NCBI GenBank assembly: GCA_963704825.1
Contig: CAVPHV010000017.1
Location: 553,190 to 617,189 of the forward strand
From: CAVPHV01 sp963704825
GTDB lineage: Bacteria > Actinomycetota > Acidimicrobiia > Spongiisociales > UBA5794
Direction of reading: 5' to 3'
Length of the DNA stretch: 64,000 bases
Shown: positions 41,255-49,652 of the stretch, piece by piece
Numbering within the stretch: the stretch's first letter is position 1
Layout: the number at the start of each line of letters is the position of its first letter
The notes under the pieces: model-generated
What the model saw: the letters and a program-made list of their open reading frames with translations, nothing else
The model's database searches: none
What the model was told of the DNA's origin: nothing
Made by a program: the position numbers and the translations under genes

Positions 41255-42694
41255 GTGAAACACAAACTCGCTTGGCTCATCATGCTCGTCGCCTTCACCC
41301 TCGTCGTAGCGGCGTGTGGTGACGACGATGGAGGAGAGACAACAACAACTGCCGCCGATGGCGGCGGTGGCGAAACCACGACGACGGCCGATGCCGGCGG
41401 CGGTGAAACCACGACGACGGCCGGGGGTGGCGGAGAGACCACGACGACCGCTGCAAGCAGCGGCGGCGAGATGCTGACCGACTTTGGCGTCGACGTCGAC
41501 AACAAGGTCATCAAGCTCGGTCTGCTCGCCGACCTCACCGGGTCCTTTGCGCCGCTGGTGATCGACATCACCGATGCCCAGTCCGTGTACTGGGACAACG
41601 TGAATGCGGCGGGCGGGATCGACGGCTGGACCGTGGAACTCGTCATCGAGGACACCAACTACAACGTCGAGCAGCACATCGAGAAGTACGAGAAGATTCG
41701 CGACGAGGTCGTAGCGATCTCGCAGTCGACCGGTTCGCCGACCAACGTCGCCAACCTGGATGCGTTCAAGGAAGACAACATGCTCTTCCTGCCGCTCAGC
41801 TGGTACTCCGGGTGGGGTATTCCGGAGTTCGACGGGGGCCTGGCTTTCGAGCAGAACACCAACTACTGCATCGAGGCCATGAACCTGATGGACTTCATCA
41901 ACGAGAGTGGTGGCACCAGCGTGGCGCTGGTCACCTTCCCGGGTGACTACGGCCAGGACGCCGCCGCGGGGGTGAAGTTGGCTGCCGACTTCTACGGCAT
42001 CGACATTGCCTACGACGGTGAAGCGGTCGTCATCCCGGGTCAGGATCAAACACCGGTTATCACCGAGATCGTCAACTCGGGTGCGGATTGGGTGTTCGCC
42101 ACGACCAATGCGTCGACGTTTGCCGAGATCCTCGGTGGCGCCGTGCAAGGCGGCTACACCGGGATGTGGACCGGGTCGCTACCAACGTACGACTTCCGGT
42201 TGCTCGACACGCCGGTGGGCCCGATCCTGGATCAGGTCTTCTACCAGTCGGCGTACCAGTATCCGTGGGGCCAGGACGTCCCCGGTATGGCTCCCATGGA
42301 AGAGGCGATGCTGGCCGCCTACCCGGACCGCCGTCCCTCGGATGCGTTCGTCATCGGTTGGAACGAGTCGATTGCCGTTCACGAGGCGCTCAAGGTCGCC
42401 ATCGCCAACGGCGACCTGACCCGGGCCGGTGTCGCTGCCGCGGCCAATAGTCTCACTTCGGTGGACTTCAACGGCACCTCGCCGAACCAGAGCTATGCGG
42501 GAACTCCGAACGAGTACGTGCAGCGGATGTCTGCCATCCTGAAGCCGTCGCTCGAGGCTTACACGGCCGCAGGCGGAGCCGAGCAGACGCTTTCTGGCGA
42601 GAACACGACGACGGGTTCGCTCCTGGAGAAGGACTTCTTCGTCGGCGAGGCTGCGGCAGGGTTCGAGTACTCGGCGCCTTGCTACGAGCTATGA
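41255..42694 (+). CDS. livK: Branched-chain amino acid-type ABC transporter substrate-binding lipoprotein
   Basis: This lipoprotein captures the ligand for LivHMFG. The signal peptide ends in LVVAAC. A linker at about residues 27-72 is built from four imperfect GGGETTTTA units. The periplasmic-binding-protein fold I domain follows: VIKLGLLADLTGSFAPLVIDITDAQSVYWDNVNAAGGIDG, SQSTGSPTNVANLDAFKEDNM and later ADWVFATTNASTFAEILGGAVQGGY. Length is 479. The GTG start follows GGAGGAGGAGG. Unusually for liv operons it lies between permease and ATPase genes, and is followed by two hairpins. Confidence 0.9.
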   Translation: MKHKLAWLIMLVAFTLVVAACGDDDGGETTTTAADGGGGETTTTADAGGGETTTTAGGGGETTTTAASSGGEMLTDFGVDVDNKVIKLGLLADLTGSFAPLVIDITDAQSVYWDNVNAAGGIDGWTVELVIEDTNYNVEQHIEKYEKIRDEVVAISQSTGSPTNVANLDAFKEDNMLFLPLSWYSGWGIPEFDGGLAFEQNTNYCIEAMNLMDFINESGGTSVALVTFPGDYGQDAAAGVKLAADFYGIDIAYDGEAVVIPGQDQTPVITEIVNSGADWVFATTNASTFAEILGGAVQGGYTGMWTGSLPTYDFRLLDTPVGPILDQVFYQSAYQYPWGQDVPGMAPMEEAMLAAYPDRRPSDAFVIGWNESIAVHEALKVAIANGDLTRAGVAAAANSLTSVDFNGTSPNQSYAGTPNEYVQRMSAILKPSLEAYTAAGGAEQTLSGENTTTGSLLEKDFFVGEAAAGFEYSAPCYEL

Positions 42695-42717
42695 GTAAGT
42701 AAACGACATAGGGCCCC

Positions 42718-42767
42718 GGGGTGCGGCTGCGGCCGCACCCCGCGGGGTCCGGCTGCGGCCGCACCCC
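42718..42767 (+). terminator. Tandem hairpins between livK and livF
   Basis: Two near-identical 24-nt units, 42718-42741 and 42744-42767, differ at one base. Each folds on itself (GGGGTGCGG with CCGCACCCC in the first), and the flanking CCCCGGGG bases extend the pairing. They start 24 nt after the livK stop and probably limit downstream expression or stabilise livK mRNA. Confidence 0.65.
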
Positions 42768-42799
42768 GGGGACCCGCCAATTGAAGGAGACCGTCCCGC

Positions 42800-43594
42800 A
42801 TGCTGGAGATTGCCAACCTCGAAGTCGTGTACAACGACGTCGTGTTGGTGTTGCGCGGCCTCTCGATCGAGGTTCGCAACGGCCAGATCGTGGCGCTGCT
42901 CGGGGCCAACGGCGCCGGCAAGACCACGACACTGCGGGCGATCACCGGTCTGCTCGACGTCCACGAGGGCGACATCACCAAGGGCTCGATCACGCTCGAC
43001 GGGGAGCGGATCGACGGCAAGGACGCCTCAACCATCGTACGGTCGGGGATTGCCCAGGTCATGGAGGGTCGCCGGGTCTTCGCCGAGATGAGCGTTGACG
43101 AGAACCTGCGAACCGGTGCGGTCACGAACAAGGACTCGGCCAACGTCAAGGCTGCCTACGACCGCGTGATGAGCCTGTTCCCCGTTCTGGCCACTCGGCG
43201 CAAGGACTCGGCCGGCTACCTATCCGGCGGTGAGCAGCAGATGCTTGCCATCGGGCGGGCACTGATGGCCGACCCCAAACTGCTCATCCTCGACGAGCCG
43301 TCGCTCGGCCTGGCGCCGATGCTCGTGCAGCAGATCCGCGACATCGTGGTCGACATCAACAAGCAGGGCACCGATGTGCTGCTGATCGAACAGAACGCCA
43401 ATATGGCCCTCTCGATCGCCGACTTCGGCTACATCATAGAGACCGGCAAAGTGGTCATGGATGGCGACCCCCAGAAGTTGCTGCGCGACGAAGACGTCCA
43501 GGAGTTCTACCTTGGCCTGCACGGCGAAGGCGGCGAACGCAAGTCGTTCCGCGCCGTGAAACACTACAAACGCAGAAAGCGGTGGCTGTCATGA
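42800..43594 (+). CDS. livF: Branched-chain amino acid-type ABC transporter ATPase LivF
   Basis: This 264-residue ATPase drives the importer. It has Walker A LGANGAGKTTTLRAI, signature YLSGGEQQMLAIGRALM, Walker B LLILDEPSLGLAPMLV and the LivF-type EGRRVFAEMSVDENL. A 35-residue basic tail after LGLHG (SFRAVKHYKRRKRWLS) is longer than usual. AAGGAGAC precedes the ATG. The stop overlaps livG. Confidence 0.93.
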   Translation: MLEIANLEVVYNDVVLVLRGLSIEVRNGQIVALLGANGAGKTTTLRAITGLLDVHEGDITKGSITLDGERIDGKDASTIVRSGIAQVMEGRRVFAEMSVDENLRTGAVTNKDSANVKAAYDRVMSLFPVLATRRKDSAGYLSGGEQQMLAIGRALMADPKLLILDEPSLGLAPMLVQQIRDIVVDINKQGTDVLLIEQNANMALSIADFGYIIETGKVVMDGDPQKLLRDEDVQEFYLGLHGEGGERKSFRAVKHYKRRKRWLS

Positions 43595-44379
43595 CCGCGG
43601 CCAAATCTCCGTTGCTCACCTTCGATGGGGTCAGTCTTTCGTTCAAGGGGGTCAAGGCCCTCGATGGGGTGACCTTCGAGGTCAATGATCGGGAGATGTT
43701 TGCCATCATCGGTCCTAACGGAGCCGGCAAGACGTCGACGTTCAACTGTCTCAACGGGGTGTATCGACCCCAAGAGGGCGAGATACGCTGGCGCGGCGAG
43801 TCCCTGCTTGGGATGCGACCCGACCAGATCGCCGATCTTGGCATCGCCCGGACCTTCCAGAACATCGAGCTGTTTCCGCACATGACGGTGCTCGAGAACA
43901 TCACGTTGGGGCGACATGTTCGCACCCATGTCTCGTGGTGGAATGGCGCCATCTGGTTTGGTGCCGCCAAGAACGAAGAGCTGAAGAACCGTGCCATCGT
44001 CGAGGACATCATCGACCTGCTCGAGATCGAGGCCTGGCGTTCCTACCCGGTCGCGTTGCTTCCCTACGGAATCCAGAAGCGGGTGGAGCTGGGCAGGGCG
44101 ATGGCAATGGAGCCGAATCTTCTCCTTCTCGACGAACCGGTGGCGGGGATGAACCTCGAGGAAACCGAGGACATGGCCCGCTTCATCCTCGACATCCGCC
44201 AGGAACTCGGCATCGCCATGATCCTCGTCGAGCACGACATGGGTCTCGTCATGGACATCGCCGATCGCATCATGGTGCTCGACTTCGGTGTGCCGATCGC
44301 CACGGGGACTCCCGCCGAGATCCAACGCAACGCGGGCGTGATCAAGGCATATCTGGGTGAGGAACACGTCGAGGCGTAG
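43591..44379 (+). CDS. livG: Branched-chain amino acid-type ABC transporter ATPase LivG
   Basis: This is the second ATPase of the importer. It shows Walker A GPNGAGKTSTFNCLNG, the Q-loop ARTFQNIELFPHMTVLENITLG, Walker B LLLLDEPVAGMN and the LivG-type IRQELGIAMILVEHDMGLVMDIADRI. The signature reads LPYGIQKRVELGRAMA instead of the usual LSYGQQRRLEIARAL, a modest deviation. I chose the ATG at 43591 that overlaps the livF stop; an in-frame GTG at 43582 would add three residues. Confidence 0.92.
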   Translation: MTAAKSPLLTFDGVSLSFKGVKALDGVTFEVNDREMFAIIGPNGAGKTSTFNCLNGVYRPQEGEIRWRGESLLGMRPDQIADLGIARTFQNIELFPHMTVLENITLGRHVRTHVSWWNGAIWFGAAKNEELKNRAIVEDIIDLLEIEAWRSYPVALLPYGIQKRVELGRAMAMEPNLLLLDEPVAGMNLEETEDMARFILDIRQELGIAMILVEHDMGLVMDIADRIMVLDFGVPIATGTPAEIQRNAGVIKAYLGEEHVEA

Positions 44380-44402
44380 CCCTCTGTGTCGCGGTTGGCT
44401 CG

Positions 44403-44810
44403 CTACAGGGGTTTCGAAACGTGGACCGTTCCCGTGAACAATCCGCTCACCCGTCCGTCGCCTCTTGTCACCGTGATCCGGTAGGTGGCCAGAGTCCGTC
44501 CCCGGGTCATCTCCTCGGCCACTGCGGTGAGGATGTCGCCCTCTGCGGTGCCTGCGGTCAGCGCCAGATGGGTGTCGACGGCGACGGCGCGGTCGCCGTG
44601 GGCATTCGACGCAAGCGAGAACGCGCAGTCGGCCAAGCTGAACATGGCGCCCCCGTGGGTGACCTCGTAGAAGTTGAGATGCGAGCGGGTGATCGGCATT
44701 TCGACCGTGACCGTGGCGGGATCGTCGTTGACGAGCCGAATCCCGAGGGCGGCGGCATACGGATCGGCCTCGAAGAGTCTGCGAACCCGAGCGGCGTCGC
44801 CGTTTGCCAC
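44403..44810 (-). CDS. PaaI-family hotdog thioesterase
   Basis: This 135-residue acyl-CoA thioesterase has the hotdog core with SHLNFYEVTHGGAMFSLADCAFSLASNAHG, where the HGG and following Asp/Ser are catalytic in PaaI, and AVDTHLALTAGTAEGDILTAVAEEMTRGRTLATYRITVT. PaaI hydrolyses stalled ring-hydroxylated phenylacetyl-CoA and rescues CoA, which fits the paa genes that end 24 bp away on the other strand. The GTG at 44810 is chosen because it overlaps the bioY stop (TAGTG); the frame extends 13 codons into bioY. Confidence 0.85.
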   Translation of the reverse strand: MANGDAARVRRLFEADPYAAALGIRLVNDDPATVTVEMPITRSHLNFYEVTHGGAMFSLADCAFSLASNAHGDRAVAVDTHLALTAGTAEGDILTAVAEEMTRGRTLATYRITVTRGDGRVSGLFTGTVHVSKPL

Positions 44811-45406
44811 TACGAGTCGGAGAATCGGGCCCGGTCGACGTAATGCCACGCGACGGGGAGGAGCACACCGGCGAGGGCGACCTTGATGAGGTCACCGGCG
44901 ATGAAGGGGTAACTGCCCAACTCTGCGGCCTGGGTCCATGGCACTTGGAGCACGCCGGCCAGCCAGGGGACACCAATGAGGTGGATGATCACACTTCCGA
45001 GGAGGAATGCCGGGATGGCCGTGAGTACCACTCGGTCCTGGCGGCGTTCGGCGAGGTAGCCGACCATCCAGGCGGCGGCGACAAAACCAAGCAAGTACCC
45101 GCCGGTGGCCCCGGTGGCAACTTCCCAACCACCACTGGCCTCGGCGTAGAAGGGCAAGCCGAGCGCTCCGAGCATCAAGTACAGACCTTGGCTGGCGGCG
45201 CCTGCCGTCTTGCCCAGGGCGGCTCCGGCGAGCAGAACGGCGAAGGTCTGTCCGGTGATCGGCACTGGCGTGAAACCCAGCGGGATCACGATCTGAGCCA
45301 TCAGTGCGGTGAGCAGGGCAAAGCCGACAACGAGTGCGGCCGTGATGGCGGCTCGGCGCGGAAACACTGCCGCGGTGATGACGCGTGCGGGTTGAGTCGT
45401 GAGCAC
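44810..45406 (-). CDS. bioY: Biotin transporter substrate-binding subunit BioY
   Basis: BioY is the membrane S-component of the ECF biotin importer. The 198-residue protein has six hydrophobic helices and the family signatures IPLGFTPVPITGQTFAVLLAGAALGKTAGAASQGLYLMLGALGLPFYAEASGG, GGYLLGFVAAAWMVGYLAE and GDLIKVALAGVLLPVAWH. No bioM or bioN is adjacent; the coupling ATPase must be shared or the protein acts alone. The GTG start has GGGAGGAA 5 nt upstream. Confidence 0.93.
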   Translation of the reverse strand: MLTTQPARVITAAVFPRRAAITAALVVGFALLTALMAQIVIPLGFTPVPITGQTFAVLLAGAALGKTAGAASQGLYLMLGALGLPFYAEASGGWEVATGATGGYLLGFVAAAWMVGYLAERRQDRVVLTAIPAFLLGSVIIHLIGVPWLAGVLQVPWTQAAELGSYPFIAGDLIKVALAGVLLPVAWHYVDRARFSDS

Positions 45407-45434
45407 GGGTTCCTCCCTCGTCCAACGTGAGGGA

Positions 45435-45440
45435 AGTGTA
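45435..45440 (-). promoter_or_regulatory. -10 box of the bioY gene
   Basis: TACACT on the minus strand lies 28 nt before the bioY GTG, leaving a short leader with GAGGGAGGA. Confidence 0.4.
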
Positions 45441-45472
45441 GGGGAGGAGCCGGGTCGTTCGCGGGCGGAACG

Positions 45473-46285
45473 TCACCCGTCGGATGGAGGCGCTACCGCA
45501 GTGTCGGACGCGGCCCCGGCGGGTTCGAGCGGAGCCTCTGGTGACGGTTCTGATGAACCGGTGTCGGCAGAAGGCTTTGCCGTGCGACGCCACGATACGA
45601 TCGCAAGGCCCACAAGTCCGACACCGACGACGCCGGTCAGAATCCAGATGATCGGGGACGACTGGCTGCTGCCGGGCAAGCTGGAGGCGTACAGCATCTC
45701 GGTCGGTGGGCTCAGCATGCTGATGATCCAGACCGCCGTGTCGCCGTCAACCTCGTCGGCGTTACTGTCTTCGATGTGTCCGGGGAGTACGGCGACGACC
45801 TTGAACTGGATGGCGTCCTCGAGTTCGCCGAAACCCTCGATGTCTCCAAAGTCACCAAAGTCGCCGAGGTCGCCCACGTCGTTGCCGTCGACGGTGAGGC
45901 CATCGTCGGGCAGCGTCATCTGGAAGATGAAGGCGTCACCGGTCTTGCGCACGTTGACCGTTCCCATGCCGCCCTCTTCTGAGATCTCCCGAGTGAGGGC
46001 GGGTATCTCGTCGAGGGTGGAGAAGCCGGCCGACATCGCGGTGCCGGCCATGTCGCCGTCCTCGACGACCTCGGTGTCGAAACCCGCAGGGGCATCTTGC
46101 ACAATCGCCTCGAAGCCCATCCCGAAGGTGACAAACTCTTGAGCCTCTTCATCGAACAAGGTAACGACCTTGATCGTCCCCGACCCGTTCTCGTTGATCT
46201 CGAAACGCTGCTCAACTCGCATCTGGCAGCCACCAAGCACGATGACGAACAGCAGCGAGAACAAGGCGACCCGTGCGACACGCAT
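45473..46285 (-). CDS. LppM-like membrane lipoprotein
   Basis: This 270-residue protein resembles LppM, an actinobacterial surface lipoprotein. A signal peptide ends in VLGGC, followed by a domain starting QMRVEQRFEINENGSGTIKVVTLFDEEAQEF, characteristic of this family. A run of GD(L/F)GDFGDF repeats lies near residue 150. A C-terminal membrane helix (IIWILTGVVGVGLVGLAIVSW) and Pro/Ala-rich tail make it double-anchored. I chose the ATG at 46285; an in-frame TTG at 46315 is possible. It is divergent from the Lon-like protease. Confidence 0.75.
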   Translation of the reverse strand: MRVARVALFSLLFVIVLGGCQMRVEQRFEINENGSGTIKVVTLFDEEAQEFVTFGMGFEAIVQDAPAGFDTEVVEDGDMAGTAMSAGFSTLDEIPALTREISEEGGMGTVNVRKTGDAFIFQMTLPDDGLTVDGNDVGDLGDFGDFGDIEGFGELEDAIQFKVVAVLPGHIEDSNADEVDGDTAVWIISMLSPPTEMLYASSLPGSSQSSPIIWILTGVVGVGLVGLAIVSWRRTAKPSADTGSSEPSPEAPLEPAGAASDTAVAPPSDG

Positions 46286-46375
46286 CACGGGAGGATCGGC
46301 GATTCGGGTCCGCAACCTGAGAGAAATCGAAGCGGCGGGTGCGGTTGCCTGGCCCGTTTAGTCGGCATTGGCGGG

Positions 46376-46381
46376 TACCAT
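46376..46381 (+). promoter_or_regulatory. -10 box for leaderless Lon-like protease mRNA
   Basis: TACCAT ends 7 nt before the ATG at 46389, with no Shine-Dalgarno. Confidence 0.45.
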
Positions 46382-46388
46382 CTCGGCC

Positions 46389-47534
46389 ATGGACGGCATC
46401 ATCACGCCTGATCCGTCTGTGTTCCCCGACCTCGAGGATGCAGACCGCGACGACTGGGAGGACGTTCCCGAGTCGCTTCGACCGCGTCGCAAACTCCCCA
46501 AGTGGCCGTTTGTCCTTGCCGCCGTCGTATTTGCGTTGGTGGTGGGCGTCGTTGCCGCTTGGCCGATCAACCTCCCCTACTACGCCCTGTCTCCGGGCCC
46601 GGTGAATGACGTCACCGACTACATCTCGGTTGATGAGGCCGCCCCTGCCGAAGGGGACCTTTTCTTCCTCACCGTTGTGTTGCAGGAGGTGAATGTCCTC
46701 GAATATGTGGCTGCCCAGATCAACCCTGAGGTGGACCTCAGTCCGCGAGAGAACATTCGGCCCGCCGGCACCACCGAGGAGCAGTTGCGGGACCAGAACC
46801 TGAACCTGATGGAGCAGTCGAAGCAGAATGCGATCTACGTGGCGTTGACGGAATTGGGCTACGACGTGACCTTTGATGGCAGCGGCGCCCGAGTCACGGC
46901 GTTCACGGAGGTGTCGGCGGCGGACGGTGTCCTCGAAGTCGGCGACCTGATCATCGCCGTCGACGGAACGCCGGTGGAGTTCGTCGATGGCGCGGTGAGC
47001 CTGCTCAGCCAGCACGGTCCGGGTGAGACCGTGGAACTGACCATCGAACGCCCGGTCGACGACCCCGATGTTGCCTTCGAACGTGACGTCGTTGAGATCA
47101 CGCTCATCCCGTACCGAGCCCTCGACGAGGACGATGAGCTCATCGAAGACCCCGATCGCGGCATGGTCGGCGTCTTCCTGGAGAACGGCGACACCGAGAT
47201 CTTGTTCCCCGTCGATGTCGAGATTGATGCGCAGAATATCGGCGGACCGTCGGCCGGCATGATGTTCACGCTCGAGATCATGAACCAACTGACCGAAGAG
47301 GACCTCACGAGCGGCTACCGGATCGCCGGCACCGGGACCATCCGTCAAGACGGCACAGTCGGAGCGATCGGCGGCATCAAGCAGAAGGTGTACGGGGCGA
47401 TCGATGCCGGCGCGGCCTACGTGCTCGTGCCAGACGGCAACTACGACGAGGCCATTCTCGCCGCAGGCGACGACATCACGGTGGTGCGGGTTGTGACCAT
47501 CGACGACGCGCTGGACTTCCTCGCAACGCTATAA
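46389..47534 (+). CDS. YlbL-type membrane PDZ / Lon-like (S16) protease
   Basis: This 381-residue membrane protease joins one N-terminal helix (about 39-59), a PDZ domain (about 165-225) and a Lon-type S16 domain. Catalytic Ser288 lies in NIGGPSAGMMF and Lys331 in GAIGGIKQKVYGA, the Ser-Lys dyad. It lacks the AAA ATPase part of Lon. B. subtilis YlbL degrades the cell-division inhibitor YneA, so a role in membrane-protein turnover is likely. I chose the ATG at 46389; a TTG seven codons upstream is the alternative. Confidence 0.88.
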   Translation: MDGIITPDPSVFPDLEDADRDDWEDVPESLRPRRKLPKWPFVLAAVVFALVVGVVAAWPINLPYYALSPGPVNDVTDYISVDEAAPAEGDLFFLTVVLQEVNVLEYVAAQINPEVDLSPRENIRPAGTTEEQLRDQNLNLMEQSKQNAIYVALTELGYDVTFDGSGARVTAFTEVSAADGVLEVGDLIIAVDGTPVEFVDGAVSLLSQHGPGETVELTIERPVDDPDVAFERDVVEITLIPYRALDEDDELIEDPDRGMVGVFLENGDTEILFPVDVEIDAQNIGGPSAGMMFTLEIMNQLTEEDLTSGYRIAGTGTIRQDGTVGAIGGIKQKVYGAIDAGAAYVLVPDGNYDEAILAAGDDITVVRVVTIDDALDFLATL

Positions 47535-47573
47535 CCAAGAACTCGGGCTCTCCCCGGGTATCGTTGGCCGGCG

Positions 47574-49601
47574 ATGACTGACGAGCTCCAACCGAGCACG
47601 ATCCGATCTCATGAGTTTTCGACCGAGCGACGGGGCTACAGCCGCGACGAAGTCGACCGTTTCAAGGCGTCCGTAGCCGATCGGGTCGGCGAGCTCGAGG
47701 CACAACTGGCTGCCGTTGCCGGTCGGCTCGAGCAACTCGGGATCACCGACCCTGCCGAACTGAAGAGCGAACTCGAAACCGTGGCGGATGAGGTCGGCGG
47801 AATCATCGCTGCCGCCAAGGAAGCCGCGGCCGGGCTCCGTTCGCGGGCTGCTGAGGACGCCGCCCGATGGCGAGCTGAAGCCGATCGTGAAGCCCGCGAG
47901 CTGCGTTCGACTGCGCAACGCGACGCCGAGGCCGCCCGTGGTTCGGCATGGGAGACGGCCACCGCGCTGGTGGAAGAGACCAAGGCGGCGGCGGAAGGCA
48001 TGCTCCACGGCGCAGATCAGGATGCGCTGTTCATTCGTGCCCAGGCGGAGCGAGAGGCGCTGCGGCTCACCGGCGATGCCCGGCGTGACGCCGAAGAAGA
48101 ACTGCGGTCCGCTCGCACCGAGGGTGAGCGGCTGCTCATTGAGGCTCGTGCCGAGAGTGAGGCAACGCTGGCAACTGCTCGGCAATCAGCCGAGGCTGCC
48201 CAAGAGAGAGCACGCGCTCTCGAAGCCCGCCGGGCCGAGTTGATGACGGAGTTGGAGACCGCTCGCCTCTCAATCGGTCAGATCGAAGATCAAAGAGACG
48301 CACAGCGCGAGACCGCCTTCGTGAGCCCGCCGGGCCCGGGCGTGGTGCCGGAGAGAAGTTCGCGCCAGGACGGAGGAGAGTGGCTCAACGACGACGCCTC
48401 GGTCAGGATCGTGCCGGCCCGGCTTCTCCCATCGGCGGAGGAGCCGGTCGATGCTGATGAGCTGGCCGAGGAAGTAGCCGCGCTGCGGGCCGCCGCCGAG
48501 GCCGAGCCGCTGAGTAAACCCGAGACCGAGGATGTGGAGCCGGAGCTCATCGCCGCCGCTGATCCACTCGCCGAGTTCGAACCGCCCAGGCCAACACCAT
48601 CAGAGGCAGTTGGCAAGTCGCCGTCAGAGCCGGGCGTGCTCGGCGACGACTCGGTGACCGTGCTGGAATCCGAGCCCGAGCCGGCCATCGCGTCCGAACC
48701 CTCTGCGGTTGAACCGGAGCCATTGCCCGAAACGCCGACCGAAACGCCGACCGAGGCGCCGGCCGAACAGACGGCCAGTGAAGTTGTCGCCGCGCCGAAC
48801 GCCATTGACTCCCTCTTCGCAGAACTCAGAGAGCCTTCCGAAGAACCCATGCCGGAGCCGGCAATCGTTGCAGAGCCGGAACCTGCAGTTGCCGAGGTCC
48901 CCGTTGCGCCTGCTCCTCAGGATCAGGTGCCCGCGCTGGACGAACCGTCCTACGCCACCGCCACGGATCCGTTCGAGCTGCGCGATCGCCTGCTGCTTCC
49001 GATCCAGAACCGCACGCTGCGCACGCTCAAACGGCGGATCGTCGACCTGCAGAACCGGGTCCTCGAGGAACTGCGGGTATCCGGGCAAGATTGGACGGTC
49101 GACCCGGCCATGTTTGCGGCCGCCGTCGGTGAGGATCTGGTGCGGCTCAGCCAGGAGAGCTTCGTCGCCGGATACGCCGGTGCCGCCGAGCTGACCGGAG
49201 CCGATGCCGCGCCTCCGCCCGATCGTGGCGCCGCCCTCGATGCCTCGGCAGACTTCGTAGATGGCATCAGAGCTGCTGTCGACGAGGCGTTGCAGCAAGG
49301 CCGAGCGGGAGATAGCGGAGCGCGGCAGATCTCGGCTGCGGTCAGCCGGGTCTTTCGGGCGTGGAGGACCGACGAGGCTGAGCGGCGGGTGCGTCGTGCC
49401 GGCTATCGGGCTTATCACGAAGGGCTGCTGGGTGCCTTTCCCGATCTCGGTGTGGCTCGAGTCATCTGTATCGCTCCGGGCCGTCCCTGCGGTTTCTGCC
49501 CGGCTGGGTCCGGAGTGTCGTGGGCGCCCGGGCAACCGCCGCCGGCTCCTTTGCCGCCTGCGGCCCCGTCGTGCGATGCCACTTTGGTGCCCGTTGCGTA
49601 G
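47574..49601 (+). CDS. DivIVA-domain coiled-coil protein with MuF/SPP1 gp7-like C-terminus
   Basis: This 675-residue protein is a mosaic. Residues 10-45 (IRSHEFSTERRGYSRDEVDRF) are a DivIVA N-terminal domain, which binds curved membrane. Residues about 45-235 form an Ala/Glu/Arg-rich coiled coil, 240-450 is an acidic Pro-rich disordered region, and 455-675 is a helical domain. The end resembles phage MuF/gp7 minor-head domains: RAGYRAYHEGLLGAFPDLGVARV, then cysteines at 632, 639, 642 (CGFC) and 667, and a final CDATLVPV. The usual histidine before the last cysteines is missing. Function beyond polar or septal localisation is unknown. Confidence 0.75.
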   Translation: MTDELQPSTIRSHEFSTERRGYSRDEVDRFKASVADRVGELEAQLAAVAGRLEQLGITDPAELKSELETVADEVGGIIAAAKEAAAGLRSRAAEDAARWRAEADREARELRSTAQRDAEAARGSAWETATALVEETKAAAEGMLHGADQDALFIRAQAEREALRLTGDARRDAEEELRSARTEGERLLIEARAESEATLATARQSAEAAQERARALEARRAELMTELETARLSIGQIEDQRDAQRETAFVSPPGPGVVPERSSRQDGGEWLNDDASVRIVPARLLPSAEEPVDADELAEEVAALRAAAEAEPLSKPETEDVEPELIAAADPLAEFEPPRPTPSEAVGKSPSEPGVLGDDSVTVLESEPEPAIASEPSAVEPEPLPETPTETPTEAPAEQTASEVVAAPNAIDSLFAELREPSEEPMPEPAIVAEPEPAVAEVPVAPAPQDQVPALDEPSYATATDPFELRDRLLLPIQNRTLRTLKRRIVDLQNRVLEELRVSGQDWTVDPAMFAAAVGEDLVRLSQESFVAGYAGAAELTGADAAPPPDRGAALDASADFVDGIRAAVDEALQQGRAGDSGARQISAAVSRVFRAWRTDEAERRVRRAGYRAYHEGLLGAFPDLGVARVICIAPGRPCGFCPAGSGVSWAPGQPPPAPLPPAAPSCDATLVPVA

Positions 49602-49640
49602 GGCGAATCGCGGCGACGGGTGCTAGCGACGCCACATGCA

Positions 49641-49646
49641 TAGAAT
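49641..49646 (+). promoter_or_regulatory. -10 box for leaderless UPF0182 mRNA
   Basis: TAGAAT ends 6 nt before the GTG at 49653, and no Shine-Dalgarno is present. Confidence 0.5.
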
Positions 49647-49652
49647 CCCCAC

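Noticed and set aside
41320..41470. Repetitive ACGACG/GGCGGC tract as a possible non-coding repeat
   Set aside because: It is in frame within livK and encodes the GGGETTTTA linker.
40691..42148. A 485-codon minus-strand frame across livM and livK
   Set aside because: It is antisense to two clear transporter genes, and its poly-Val/Pro region is the reverse of the Thr repeats in LivK.
42718..42767. Attachment site or insertion-sequence ends at the tandem hairpins
   Set aside because: No transposase or target duplication is present; the position inside the liv operon after livK fits an intercistronic structure better.
48900..49601. Prophage suggested by the MuF-like domain
   Set aside because: No other phage gene lies nearby; the domain is fused to DivIVA and the neighbours are housekeeping genes.
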